Assembly: GCA_030018895.1 (NCBI GenBank)
Contig: JASEHM010000032.1
Location: forward strand, 1-8,493
DNA from: Candidatus Omnitrophota bacterium
Lineage (GTDB): Bacteria > Omnitrophota > Gorgyraeia > Gygaellales > Profunditerraquicolaceae
DNA length: 8,493 nucleotides
Reading direction: 5' to 3'
The notes beneath the pieces are model-generated. The model had not been told where the DNA came from. It did no database searches and worked only from the letters and a program-made list of their open reading frames with translations. Each line of letters begins with the position of its first letter. Position 1 is the first letter of the stretch. A program made the translations under genes and the position numbers. Positions 1-5,247 of the stretch are shown in pieces.

Positions 1-46
1 GGATTCCCGCTGGAGTTTACCCCCGTGAAAACGGGGGCGGGAATGA
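1..46. repeat. Palindromic dispersed-type repeat (nested hairpin)
   Basis: ATTCCCGC at 3-10 pairs with GCGGGAAT at 37-44. Inside it CCCCCGT (20-26) pairs with ACGGGGG (31-37) around a GAAA tetraloop, with base 37 usable by either stem. No T-run follows, so it does not look like a standard intrinsic terminator. The ATTCCCGC...GCGGGAATGAC form resembles small palindromes scattered between genes in many bacterial genomes. That it is repeated in this genome is inferred, since only one copy lies in the window. The window edge may cut it. Confidence 0.6.
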
Positions 47-131
47 CGCCTTGATTTACTTCTGAACGCTGAACTGTTACGAATATTCTTGCGGAAATTA
101 AATTCTGTCCATTGCGTAGGGGTTAAATTTG

Positions 132-923
132 ATGCCTAAAAGCGATATCTTAAAAGAAATTATAGAGAAGAAAAGGGAAAGGGTCCTTCTGGCAAAGCAA
201 CAGCTGGTAGAAGCGGATTTAAAGGCAAGGATTCAAGATTTATTGCCTGCCAGGCCTTTTATTGAAGCAATTAATAAGCCAAAGACGATATCCCTTATTG
301 CCGAGATAAAAAAACAATCCCCTTCAAGCGGCGTAATCAGGGAAAATTTTAACTTGCAAGAAATAGCTAAAATTTATCAAGATATAGGCGTGCAGGCAAT
401 TTCTGTTTTAACTGAAGAGGGTTATTTTAAAGGCAGCCTTTCTTATATTAATGAGGTTAAAAATCTGACTAATACGCCGGTATTGAGAAAGGATTTTATA
501 ATAGAGCCGTATCAGATTTATGAGTCGCGTTTTTATGGCGCAGATGCCGTATTATTGATTGCATCTTGCTTAACTCAAAATCAAATATCTGAATTTATAG
601 GAATTGCTCAAGAATTAGGTTTAGATTGTTTGGTTGAGGTGCATGCTGAGAAGGAGCTTAAAAAGGTATTAAAACTTAAAGAGGTTTTACTTATCGGCAT
701 AAATAATCGTTCTTTAGATACCCTTGAGGTGGATTTTAAGATAACAGAAAAGCTTTTTCCTTTAATCCCTAAAGATAGGGTAGTAGTAATAGAAAGCGGC
801 ATTAAGAGCCATCAGGATGTTCTGTTTTTAAAAATATTAGGGGTAAGCGCAGTTTTAATTGGCCAGGCTTTTATGGAGGCGCAGGATATCAAAAAAAAGG
901 TAGAAGAGGTAATGGGATGGTAA
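132..923 (+). CDS. trpC: Indole-3-glycerol phosphate synthase (TrpC)
   Basis: This cytoplasmic TIM-barrel enzyme converts 1-(2-carboxyphenylamino)-1-deoxyribulose 5-phosphate into indole-3-glycerol phosphate, CO2 and water in tryptophan synthesis. The 263-residue product has the normal length. Family signatures are in order: LIAEIKKQSPSSG with catalytic Glu58 and Lys60, LTEEGYFKGS near 93-102, PVLRKDFI with Lys120, LVEVH with Glu169, GINNRS with Asn191, and the phosphate-binding ESGI at 221-224. The ATG at 132 is preferred over an in-frame TTG at 129 because AGGGG at 118-122 lies 9 bases upstream of it. The last 7 bases overlap the start of trpF, so the two are probably translationally coupled. 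No promoter is convincing in the 131 bases upstream, so the gene may be read from an operon that starts before the window. All expected active-site residues are present. Confidence 0.96.
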   Translation: MPKSDILKEIIEKKRERVLLAKQQLVEADLKARIQDLLPARPFIEAINKPKTISLIAEIKKQSPSSGVIRENFNLQEIAKIYQDIGVQAISVLTEEGYFKGSLSYINEVKNLTNTPVLRKDFIIEPYQIYESRFYGADAVLLIASCLTQNQISEFIGIAQELGLDCLVEVHAEKELKKVLKLKEVLLIGINNRSLDTLEVDFKITEKLFPLIPKDRVVVIESGIKSHQDVLFLKILGVSAVLIGQAFMEAQDIKKKVEEVMGW

Positions 924-1585
924 GAGTTAAGATTTGCGGGATAACGAATTTAGAAGATGCGTTGGTTTCGGTTAATTGTGGATGTGATGCTTTAGGGTTT
1001 GTGTTCTACAAAAAGAGTCCGCGTTATATTGAGCCTGATAAGGCAAGGGCAATTATTAAACAATTACCGAAAAATATTATAAAAATCGGCATATTTGTAA
1101 ATGAAAAAGAAAAGGAAATCAAAAAGGCTGCTAAGTTATGCAGTCTTGATATGCTGCAATTTCATGGAGATGAATTGCCGTGCTTTTGTAAAAGATTCAA
1201 AGATTACAAGGTAATTAAGGCATTTAGGATAAGTTCCCGCACCAAGGACAATATTAAGCAGGCTAAATTCTCAATTGACAAAGCGGTAAAGTATAAAGTA
1301 GAAAAAGTTTTGAAATATAAAACCTTTGCCTATCTTTTTGATGCCTTTGTTCCGTCAAAGAGAGGAGGGACTGGCAAAACTTTTGACTGGAGGCTTTTGC
1401 GTGGTATTGATAAAACAAATCGCCCTGTATTTTTATCAGGCGGGCTTAGCGCAAAAAATGCCAGAGAGGCAATAAAGATTGTCCGGCCGCAATGGCTGGA
1501 TGCTTCTAGTTCTTTAGAGATACGGCCCGGCAAGAAAGACAGCAACAAGGTTAAAGAGTTTATAGATGCGGTTAAAAATGGCTAG
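917..1585 (+). CDS. trpF: Phosphoribosylanthranilate isomerase (TrpF)
   Basis: TrpF performs the Amadori rearrangement of N-(5-phosphoribosyl)anthranilate, giving the substrate of TrpC, which is encoded just upstream. Visible signatures are KICGIT with catalytic Cys7, ALGFVF at 26-31, QFHGDE at 81-86, LFDAF with catalytic Asp142, GGTGKTFDW at 150-158, FLSGGL at 172-177 and PGKKD at 204-208. At 222 residues it is somewhat longer than the usual 200-210. The excess is a lysine-rich stretch around 117-137, just before the catalytic aspartate strand, containing two similar VKYK/VLKYK blocks. The C-terminal phosphate-loop motif reads DASSSLE where D-x-SSG-x-E is typical, so Ser199 replaces the usual glycine. 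These are probably lineage features, because the frame is intact and the catalytic pair is present. The TAG stop falls inside a TGGCTAG tandem repeat. Confidence 0.95.
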   Translation: MVRVKICGITNLEDALVSVNCGCDALGFVFYKKSPRYIEPDKARAIIKQLPKNIIKIGIFVNEKEKEIKKAAKLCSLDMLQFHGDELPCFCKRFKDYKVIKAFRISSRTKDNIKQAKFSIDKAVKYKVEKVLKYKTFAYLFDAFVPSKRGGTGKTFDWRLLRGIDKTNRPVFLSGGLSAKNAREAIKIVRPQWLDASSSLEIRPGKKDSNKVKEFIDAVKNG

Positions 1586-1595
1586 TGGCTAGGAA
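1579..1595. repeat. Left flanking direct repeat with TGGCTAG tandem units
   Basis: Two perfect 7-base units TGGCTAG (1579-1585, 1586-1592) lie at the end of trpF and supply its TAG stop. The 14 bases CTAGTGGCTAGGAA at 1582-1595 recur exactly at 5119-5132. The two copies bracket the whole restriction-modification operon and the IS element, with starts 3537 bases apart. The pair could be a target-site duplication, a short-homology recombination site, or two members of a dispersed intergenic repeat family. Confidence 0.7.
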
Positions 1596-1609
1596 TTCAG
1601 AGTAGTGTC

Positions 1610-1637
1610 TTGCAATTTATCTGAAAGACGGTAAGAT
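1610..1637 (+). promoter_or_regulatory. Possible sigma70-type promoter upstream of the restriction-modification operon
   Basis: TTGCAA at 1610-1615 and TAAGAT at 1632-1637 are separated by 16 bases and resemble -35 and -10 boxes. Initiation would fall near 1644, upstream of an AAGGAG sequence at 1648-1653. Both boxes deviate from consensus. It is listed because the operon needs a promoter upstream of the terminator at 1754-1784, which leaves almost no room for one closer to the gene. Confidence 0.25.
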
Positions 1638-1662
1638 ATAGAACTGTAAGGAGTAAAAAGCC

Positions 1663-1746
1663 TTGATAAGCATTAATTTTAGGAGTATAAAAAAGATAAC
1701 AATTTGGATAAATGTGGTATGTTTGAAGGGGGAACTGCCACGTTAA
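1663..1746 (+). CDS. Possible short leader ORF (27 residues), hypothetical
   Basis: A TTG at 1663 follows AAGGAG (1648-1653) by 9 bases. It opens a frame of 27 codons ending at TAA 1744-1746, only 7 bases before the terminator stem at 1754. The product would be basic and hydrophobic (FRSIKKITIWINVV in the middle), with no recognised family. An in-frame TAA at 1654-1656 lies just before the start, so it is not the tail of a longer gene in that frame. The short length and non-ATG start make chance a serious alternative. Position is the only argument: a small translated ORF directly before a terminator and then a gene is the arrangement of a leader peptide. Confidence 0.2.
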   Translation: MISINFRSIKKITIWINVVCLKGELPR

Positions 1747-1753
1747 AATAATT

Positions 1754-1784
1754 AAAACCTTCGCTTATAAGGCGGAGGTTTTTT
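1754..1784 (+). terminator. Rho-independent terminator before the methyltransferase gene
   Basis: AACCTTCGC at 1756-1764 pairs with GCGGAGGTT at 1772-1780 (9 pairs, one G-T) across a 7-base loop. Four A residues stand at the 5' foot and six T residues (1779-1784) at the 3' foot. It may end transcription from trpCF. Because it stops only 10 bases before the ATG at 1795, it could also attenuate transcripts entering the restriction-modification operon. Confidence 0.75.
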
Positions 1785-1794
1785 GTTAGGCGCT

Positions 1795-3153
1795 ATGCAG
1801 ATAGTAACTGTAGAGAAATTATCTAAAAAAAGTAAAATTCTTAGCCCGGATCAAATTTTGGATTCGTTTAAGAGGACCAAAATTTCTTCCGACTGGAGTT
1901 TTGAAGGTTTTAGTCCGAGCCAGACTTCTAAGCTGACACATTGTTACCATCGCTATCCAGCCAAATTTATTCCTCAATTAGTAGAAAAGCTTATGGATGA
2001 TTACTTGGTTGGGTATGGTCATTTCCACGTAAATGATTTATTTATGGGAAGTGGAACGACGTTAGCTTGCGCTATTGCAAGGGGATATTTCGCAAGTGGC
2101 ACAGATATTAACTATAACGCCGAACTCATTACAAAAGTTAAATGCACGCCCATAGAGCCGTTTTTATTAAAAAATAAAATTACGAAGTTCTTTAACGGCT
2201 TGAGTTTCTTAGAAGATAGTAGTTTATTTTATTCAAATAAGCATAAACCTTATATTCCAAAAACAAATTTAGAAAGAATAGAATATTGGTTTGAATCAGA
2301 GGCGATTGAAGAACTAGGGATAATTCTGAGAAGAATAAATAATGAAAAAGACGAGAATATACGATTATTTTTAAAATGTTGTTTTAGTCATATACTTAAA
2401 ACTTGTTCTCGCTGGCTTATGAGTAGCACAAAGCCGACAATAGATAAAGACAAAAAACCCACAAAACCATTAATTGCATTTAAGAAACATATCAAAAGAA
2501 TGATGCGGGGAAATGATGCTTTTTGGAATACAGTGCCAGAAAGCGTTAAGCATAATATAAATAAATATTTAACAATAAAACGTCAAGACGCCAGAAGACA
2601 GCCAGTTGATGATAATTCTGTAGATATACAGATAACCTCAAGTCCATATGTTACTAGCTATGAATACGCAGATTTACATCAGTTAACAACAATTTGGCTG
2701 GAACCAGGGGTAGATTTAAAAGAATATAAGAAAGAATTTATAGGAACTTCAGCTAAGAGTAATGGAACTAGAGTATTGAAAAGTCAAATTGGTAAGGATA
2801 TTGTTGGAGAATTGCAGAAAGTTGATATGAAAATGGCAGACGAAGTAGAGGCGTTTTTTGTAGATATGCAAGAATGTTTCAACGAAACTCATCGGATTCT
2901 TAAAGGCGGCGGCAGATGTTGTTACGTTATAGGCAATACTAAATTAAGAGGCGTAGAAATATTAAACGCTGAGGTCTTTGTTGAGAGTATGCAATATTCA
3001 AGATTTGAAATCGATAGAATTATAAAAAGAGAAATACCCTCGAAGATATTGCCTACAAATAGAGATGCTAAGACTGGTAGATTTGCGGCTAATGGTGATG
3101 CTGATAGCTTTGCTTATCCTACAGAATATATTGTAATTGGGAGGAAAATATGA
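1795..3153 (+). CDS. Type II DNA methyltransferase M1 (N4-cytosine/N6-adenine family)
   Basis: This is predicted to transfer a methyl group from S-adenosylmethionine to an exocyclic amino group in the recognition site of the endonuclease encoded next. The 452-residue product has an N-terminal HCYHRYPAKFIPQL segment (49-62), typical of this family, then the SAM-binding motif I DLFMGSGTT (81-89). Catalytic motif IV, TSSPYVTSYEYADLH, lies at 281-295, and ILKGGGRCCYVIGNTK follows at 368-383. The 190-residue gap between motifs I and IV suggests the target-recognition region lies there (alpha-like order). Motif IV reads SSPY where S/D/N-PP-Y is standard. An in-frame TTG at 1783 would add four residues, but it lies in the terminator T-run, so ATG 1795 is chosen although its ribosome site is weak. 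The stop overlaps the next start as ATGA. The target base and site cannot be read from sequence. Confidence 0.88.
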   Translation: MQIVTVEKLSKKSKILSPDQILDSFKRTKISSDWSFEGFSPSQTSKLTHCYHRYPAKFIPQLVEKLMDDYLVGYGHFHVNDLFMGSGTTLACAIARGYFASGTDINYNAELITKVKCTPIEPFLLKNKITKFFNGLSFLEDSSLFYSNKHKPYIPKTNLERIEYWFESEAIEELGIILRRINNEKDENIRLFLKCCFSHILKTCSRWLMSSTKPTIDKDKKPTKPLIAFKKHIKRMMRGNDAFWNTVPESVKHNINKYLTIKRQDARRQPVDDNSVDIQITSSPYVTSYEYADLHQLTTIWLEPGVDLKEYKKEFIGTSAKSNGTRVLKSQIGKDIVGELQKVDMKMADEVEAFFVDMQECFNETHRILKGGGRCCYVIGNTKLRGVEILNAEVFVESMQYSRFEIDRIIKREIPSKILPTNRDAKTGRFAANGDADSFAYPTEYIVIGRKI

Positions 3154-3824
3154 CCATTAAAGACTTAATTAAATTATATGAAGTAAAAAAGAAGGAGTTT
3201 GGGGCTCAAGCTTATAGGCAAATTTCAAATGTTTTAAAGGAAGCAAAAGCCCATCATAATAAAGATTTTGCAGGTACCGATCATGAACAATCTTGGAGAG
3301 CCTTTAAAGGTAAAAACTTGGAAAAGTTAATAGAGTATATTATTGTAGATGAGGTTCGAGCCTTAGGGTTAGAAGTTGTGAATGGTAATAAGTTAGAAAG
3401 AACAGATGGTTTAAAGTTATCTAAAGAATTGGGTTTAGTTAAAAGGAATTTGTTAATTGATTATGGAGAGTTTGGTTCTCATCTACCCGACGTAGACATC
3501 ATTATTTATAATCCTAAAACAAGCACAATCGTAGCCGTTATTTCTAGTAAAGTTACGTTGCGGGAGAGAATTACGCAGACTGGATATTGGAAGATTAAAC
3601 TAGCTTCTGATAAAGTTACTGAACATATAAAGGTTTATTTTGTGACTCCTGACGAAGACGGAACGCTTGCCATAAAGAAACCTTGCAAGAAAGGAAGGGC
3701 TATCGTAGAAGTTGATACAGATGGTAGTTATGTATTGAGTGAAGAAAATATTGAGGAAAGTAGCAAGGTAAAAATGTTTGATAAGTTTATCGATGATTTG
3801 AAAAAGTTGCTTAATAATAAATAA
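3150..3824 (+). CDS. Type II restriction endonuclease, probably BsaWI-like PD-(D/E)XK family
   Basis: This is predicted to cut unmodified DNA at the site protected by the flanking methyltransferases. The 224-residue product has a helical N-terminus with QSWRAFKGKNLEKLIEYII at 47-65. A nuclease-like core follows: PDVDIIIYN (113-121) supplies the acidic residues Asp114/Asp116, a beta strand leads to ISSK with Lys134, then TLRERITQTGYWK at 136-148. Such an S-x-K-TLRER segment is typical of CCGG-cutter and EcoRII-like endonucleases, and the QTGYWKIKL extension recalls the BsaWI family from memory. The recognition site is not assigned. GGGAGG at 3139-3144 gives a good ribosome site 5 bases before ATG 3150. 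The start overlaps the M1 stop by 4 bases, and the stop overlaps the M2 start by 1 base, so translation is probably coupled. It appears full length and intact. Confidence 0.8.
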   Translation: MTIKDLIKLYEVKKKEFGAQAYRQISNVLKEAKAHHNKDFAGTDHEQSWRAFKGKNLEKLIEYIIVDEVRALGLEVVNGNKLERTDGLKLSKELGLVKRNLLIDYGEFGSHLPDVDIIIYNPKTSTIVAVISSKVTLRERITQTGYWKIKLASDKVTEHIKVYFVTPDEDGTLAIKKPCKKGRAIVEVDTDGSYVLSEENIEESSKVKMFDKFIDDLKKLLNNK

Positions 3825-4507
3825 TGCAGAAAACCAATGAAAAACCATCATTAGAAACAACAACTCTGTGGGATTTTCCAAAGCAGAATTACGGTGATAA
3901 CCCACACGGTGATAATAAGTTTAACGGCGTGACGCCCGCCTTTATAATCTGGAATTTAATTCAAAGATATACAAAAGAAGGTGATCTGGTTATAGATCCT
4001 ATGTGTGGGAGTGGAACAACCATTGACGTTTGTAAAGAAGAAAATAGAAAAGTCATTGGATATGATATTGCGCCACACCGTAAGGATATTATTAAGAATG
4101 ATGCCCGTAAAATACCACTTGAAGATAATTCAACTGATTTTGTTTTTATAGATTCTCCATATTCAGATAATGTTAAATACTCAAGCGACCCAAGATGTAT
4201 TGGTAAAATATCCTGCGAAAAAGAAGAATTTTTTGTTGCTTTGGATATGGTTGCTAGGGAAATCCATAGAATATTAAAACCTACAAAGGTAATGGCTTGG
4301 TTAATTGGGGATCAGTGTAAACAAAAGAAATTTATACCTGTGGGTTTTAGATTATACGAGATGTTAACAAAATACTTTGTGCCGATAGATTTGGTTTGTA
4401 TCTCAAGGCATAATCAAACATCTAACACTCCTATTTGGCATGAAAGAGCGAGAAGATTTAATTTTTACCTGAGAGGGTTTAAGTATTTATTAATAATGAA
4501 AAAGTAA
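3824..4507 (+). CDS. Type II DNA methyltransferase M2 (N4-cytosine/N6-adenine family)
   Basis: This second SAM-dependent DNA amino-methyltransferase has 227 residues. It opens with TLWDFPKQNYG (14-24), a typical N-terminal element, then motif I VIDPMCGSGTT (56-66) and GYDIAPHR (79-86). Catalytic motif IV is FIDSPYSDNVKYS (108-120), followed by EIHRILKP and AWLIGD, and by a conserved-looking tail around RHNQTSNTPIWHERARRFNFY. Motif IV is DSPY, with serine at the first proline position as in M1. The protein is short and has no obvious large target-recognition domain. The ATG shares one base with the endonuclease stop (TAATG), which supports coupled translation. Two methyltransferases beside one endonuclease suggest either one enzyme per strand of an asymmetric site, or a main plus a helper enzyme. 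The IS element starts within a few bases of the stop. Confidence 0.87.
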   Translation: MQKTNEKPSLETTTLWDFPKQNYGDNPHGDNKFNGVTPAFIIWNLIQRYTKEGDLVIDPMCGSGTTIDVCKEENRKVIGYDIAPHRKDIIKNDARKIPLEDNSTDFVFIDSPYSDNVKYSSDPRCIGKISCEKEEFFVALDMVAREIHRILKPTKVMAWLIGDQCKQKKFIPVGFRLYEMLTKYFVPIDLVCISRHNQTSNTPIWHERARRFNFYLRGFKYLLIMKK

Positions 4508-4523
4508 ATTAAACTTGATTATT

Positions 4524-4544
4524 CCCTGTGGTTTTGCCATAGGG
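4524..4544 (+). repeat. Left-end imperfect hairpin of the IS element
   Basis: CCCTGTGG (4524-4531) pairs with CCATAGGG (4537-4544), 8 pairs with one G-T, across the loop TTTTG. It matches the right-end hairpin in its left arm, loop length and loop composition, as expected for the subterminal structure bound by a Y1 transposase. Confidence 0.75.
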
Positions 4545-4564
4545 ATACCCTATGAAGGGAAAGT

Positions 4565-4585
4565 TTGAAAACCGTAGGTTTTCAA
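4565..4585 (+). promoter_or_regulatory. Perfect hairpin in the tnpA leader
   Basis: TTGAAAACC (4565-4573) and GGTTTTCAA (4577-4585) form a perfect 9-bp stem with a GTA loop. It ends 16 bases before the tnpA ATG and abuts the only ribosome-site-like bases (AAGG, 4584-4587). Leader hairpins that restrict transposase translation are known in IS200, so that role is inferred here. Confidence 0.55.
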
Positions 4586-4601
4586 GGTAGAATATCCAGT
4601 A

Positions 4602-5030
4602 ATGAAAAATGTACACAAAGGATACCACTGTGCATATCAGATACACTATCATTTGGCCCTGCCGCTGAAGTATCGCAAGGTTTTGCTATCAAAAGAGATT
4701 ACAGAGAAAATGAAGGAAATTGCGTTTGGGATACAGGAACGCCATGGATTGGAGATAGAGCGTTTAGGATGCGATATCAACCACGTGCGTATACTTTGCA
4801 GCGCCCATCCCAAATATGCGCCTGGGCAACTAGTGAGGCTGTTCAAAAGCATAACAGCGTGGGAATTGTTTCATCTCTTCCCCAGGATAAAGAAGGAGCT
4901 ATGGGGAGAGGAATTTTGGACAGATGGTTATTACGTAGGAACTGTAGGCGAACGGGAGAATTGGGCAGCGGTGGAGAAATATATCAAGGGTTAAGGGAAA
5001 ACGCCGCAGGAAATGCAATTACGCTTTTGA
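4602..5030 (+). pseudogene. tnpA: IS200-like Y1 (HUH) transposase TnpA, inactivated
   Basis: The intact enzyme would cut and rejoin single-stranded IS ends through a tyrosine, using an HUH metal site. The family pattern is clear: HKGYHCAYQIHYHL near the start, NHVRILCSAHPKYAPGQL (60-77), LFKSIT, WGEEFWTDGYYVGTVGERENW (101-121) and EKYIKG with the presumed catalytic Tyr127. Two lesions are visible. The HUH motif reads His61-Val-Arg63, with CGT at 4788-4790 where a histidine codon (CAT, one transition away) is expected. The frame stops at TAA 4992-4994 exactly where related proteins have Gln, but continues unbroken as GKTPQEMQLRF to TGA 5028-5030, which looks like their usual ending; CAA to TAA is one transition. 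The first lesion alone should abolish cleavage. The second removes only 12 residues. Confidence 0.82.
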
Positions 5031-5045
5031 TAAAAGTTTTTCATG

Positions 5046-5066
5046 CCCTGTGCTCTTGGCGCAAGG
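5046..5066 (+). repeat. Right-end imperfect hairpin of the IS element
   Basis: CCCTGTGC (5046-5053) pairs with GCGCAAGG (5059-5066) across the loop TCTTG, with one C-A mismatch and one G-T. Its first seven bases, arm length and loop length are the same as in the left-end hairpin at 4524-4544. It starts 15 bases after the ancestral tnpA stop. Confidence 0.65.
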
Positions 5067-5115
5067 TAATTGAATTCTACAGTAGAAGAAATCGAGGCAT
5101 ATGGCTAGATGGTCT

Positions 5116-5132
5116 CCACTAGTGGCTAGGAA
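5116..5132. repeat. Right flanking direct repeat with a CCACTAGTGG palindrome
   Basis: CTAGTGGCTAGGAA at 5119-5132 is identical to 1582-1595. Here it begins inside the 10-bp palindrome CCACTAGTGG (5116-5125), which the left copy lacks. A further TGGCTAG occurs at 5102-5108. It closes the segment that carries the restriction-modification operon and the IS element and lies directly before the galT promoter. Confidence 0.7.
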
Positions 5133-5137
5133 AAAAC

Positions 5138-5165
5138 TTGCGCCTTGAATAAAGTATGGTATAAT
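5138..5165 (+). promoter_or_regulatory. Sigma70-type promoter with extended -10, for the galT genes
   Basis: A consensus TATAAT at 5160-5165 is preceded by TGG at 5157-5159, an extended -10 element. TTGCGC at 5138-5143 with 16-base spacing can serve as a weak -35. Initiation is expected near 5172, giving a leader of about 75 bases that contains the hairpin at 5186-5212. A second TATAAT at 5222-5227 lacks a -35 and a TGn. Transcription probably covers both galT genes and may reach gap. Confidence 0.65.
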
Positions 5166-5185
5166 TAATTCCGTTAGCGTAGACC

Positions 5186-5212
5186 GTATGTAGACCGCGG
5201 GGGTCTACATAC
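5186..5212 (+). promoter_or_regulatory. Perfect 11-bp hairpin/dyad in the galT leader
   Basis: GTATGTAGACC (5186-5196) and GGTCTACATAC (5202-5212) are perfect inverted repeats around GCGGG. An extra direct GTAGACC stands at 5179-5185, giving three copies of the heptamer in two orientations just after the predicted start site. A T-rich but not uniform tract follows (5213-5229). It may be an operator for a dimeric repressor, an attenuator, or a 5' stabilising hairpin; the sequence alone cannot decide. Confidence 0.6.
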
Positions 5213-5247
5213 TTATTACTTTATAATTTGTAACTTAGAGTTTAAAA

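Larger units (their letters stand above)
4515..5073 (+). mobile_element. IS200/IS605-type insertion sequence (tnpA only, decayed)
   Basis: A single Y1 transposase gene (damaged) is flanked by matching subterminal imperfect hairpins at 4524-4544 and 5046-5066. Both have the left arm CCCTGTG and a five-base T-rich loop, the architecture that single-strand transposition in this family requires. There is no tnpB and there are no terminal inverted repeats, as in IS200-like elements. The ends are approximate. They are set at a TTGA on each side (4515-4518 and 5070-5073); the left one reads TTGAT, the target recalled for ISDra2, but it sits only 4 bases from the hairpin. The element follows the M2 stop almost directly, so it probably entered after, or together with, the restriction-modification operon. 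Confidence 0.75.

Noticed and set aside
1719..1751. A 10-codon ATG frame (MFEGGTATLK) before the terminator
   Set aside because: It has no ribosome site and is too short to support; the TTG-started frame at 1663 has better, though still weak, support.
1785..1797. GTTAGGC followed at once by a gene start, resembling an integron attC end of a gene cassette
   Set aside because: No complementary core (RYYYAAC type) was found on the other side of the hairpin, no second such site closes the operon after M2, and three-gene cassettes are unusual. GTTAGGC is short enough to occur by chance.
3600..3905. A minus-strand open frame of about 100 codons across the nuclease end and M2 start
   Set aside because: It lies opposite two well-supported coupled genes and shows no domain-like pattern or ribosome site.
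4565..5122. A 185-codon open frame over the IS element
   Set aside because: It is out of frame with the recognisable transposase reading from 4602, has no family-like sequence, and runs through the IS right end. It is a shadow frame.
5055..5144. GGCGCAAG (5058-5065) and CTTGCGCC (5137-5144) as IS terminal inverted repeats
   Set aside because: The match stops at 8 bases, the first lies inside the right-end hairpin and the second inside the galT promoter; IS200-type elements do not have terminal inverted repeats.
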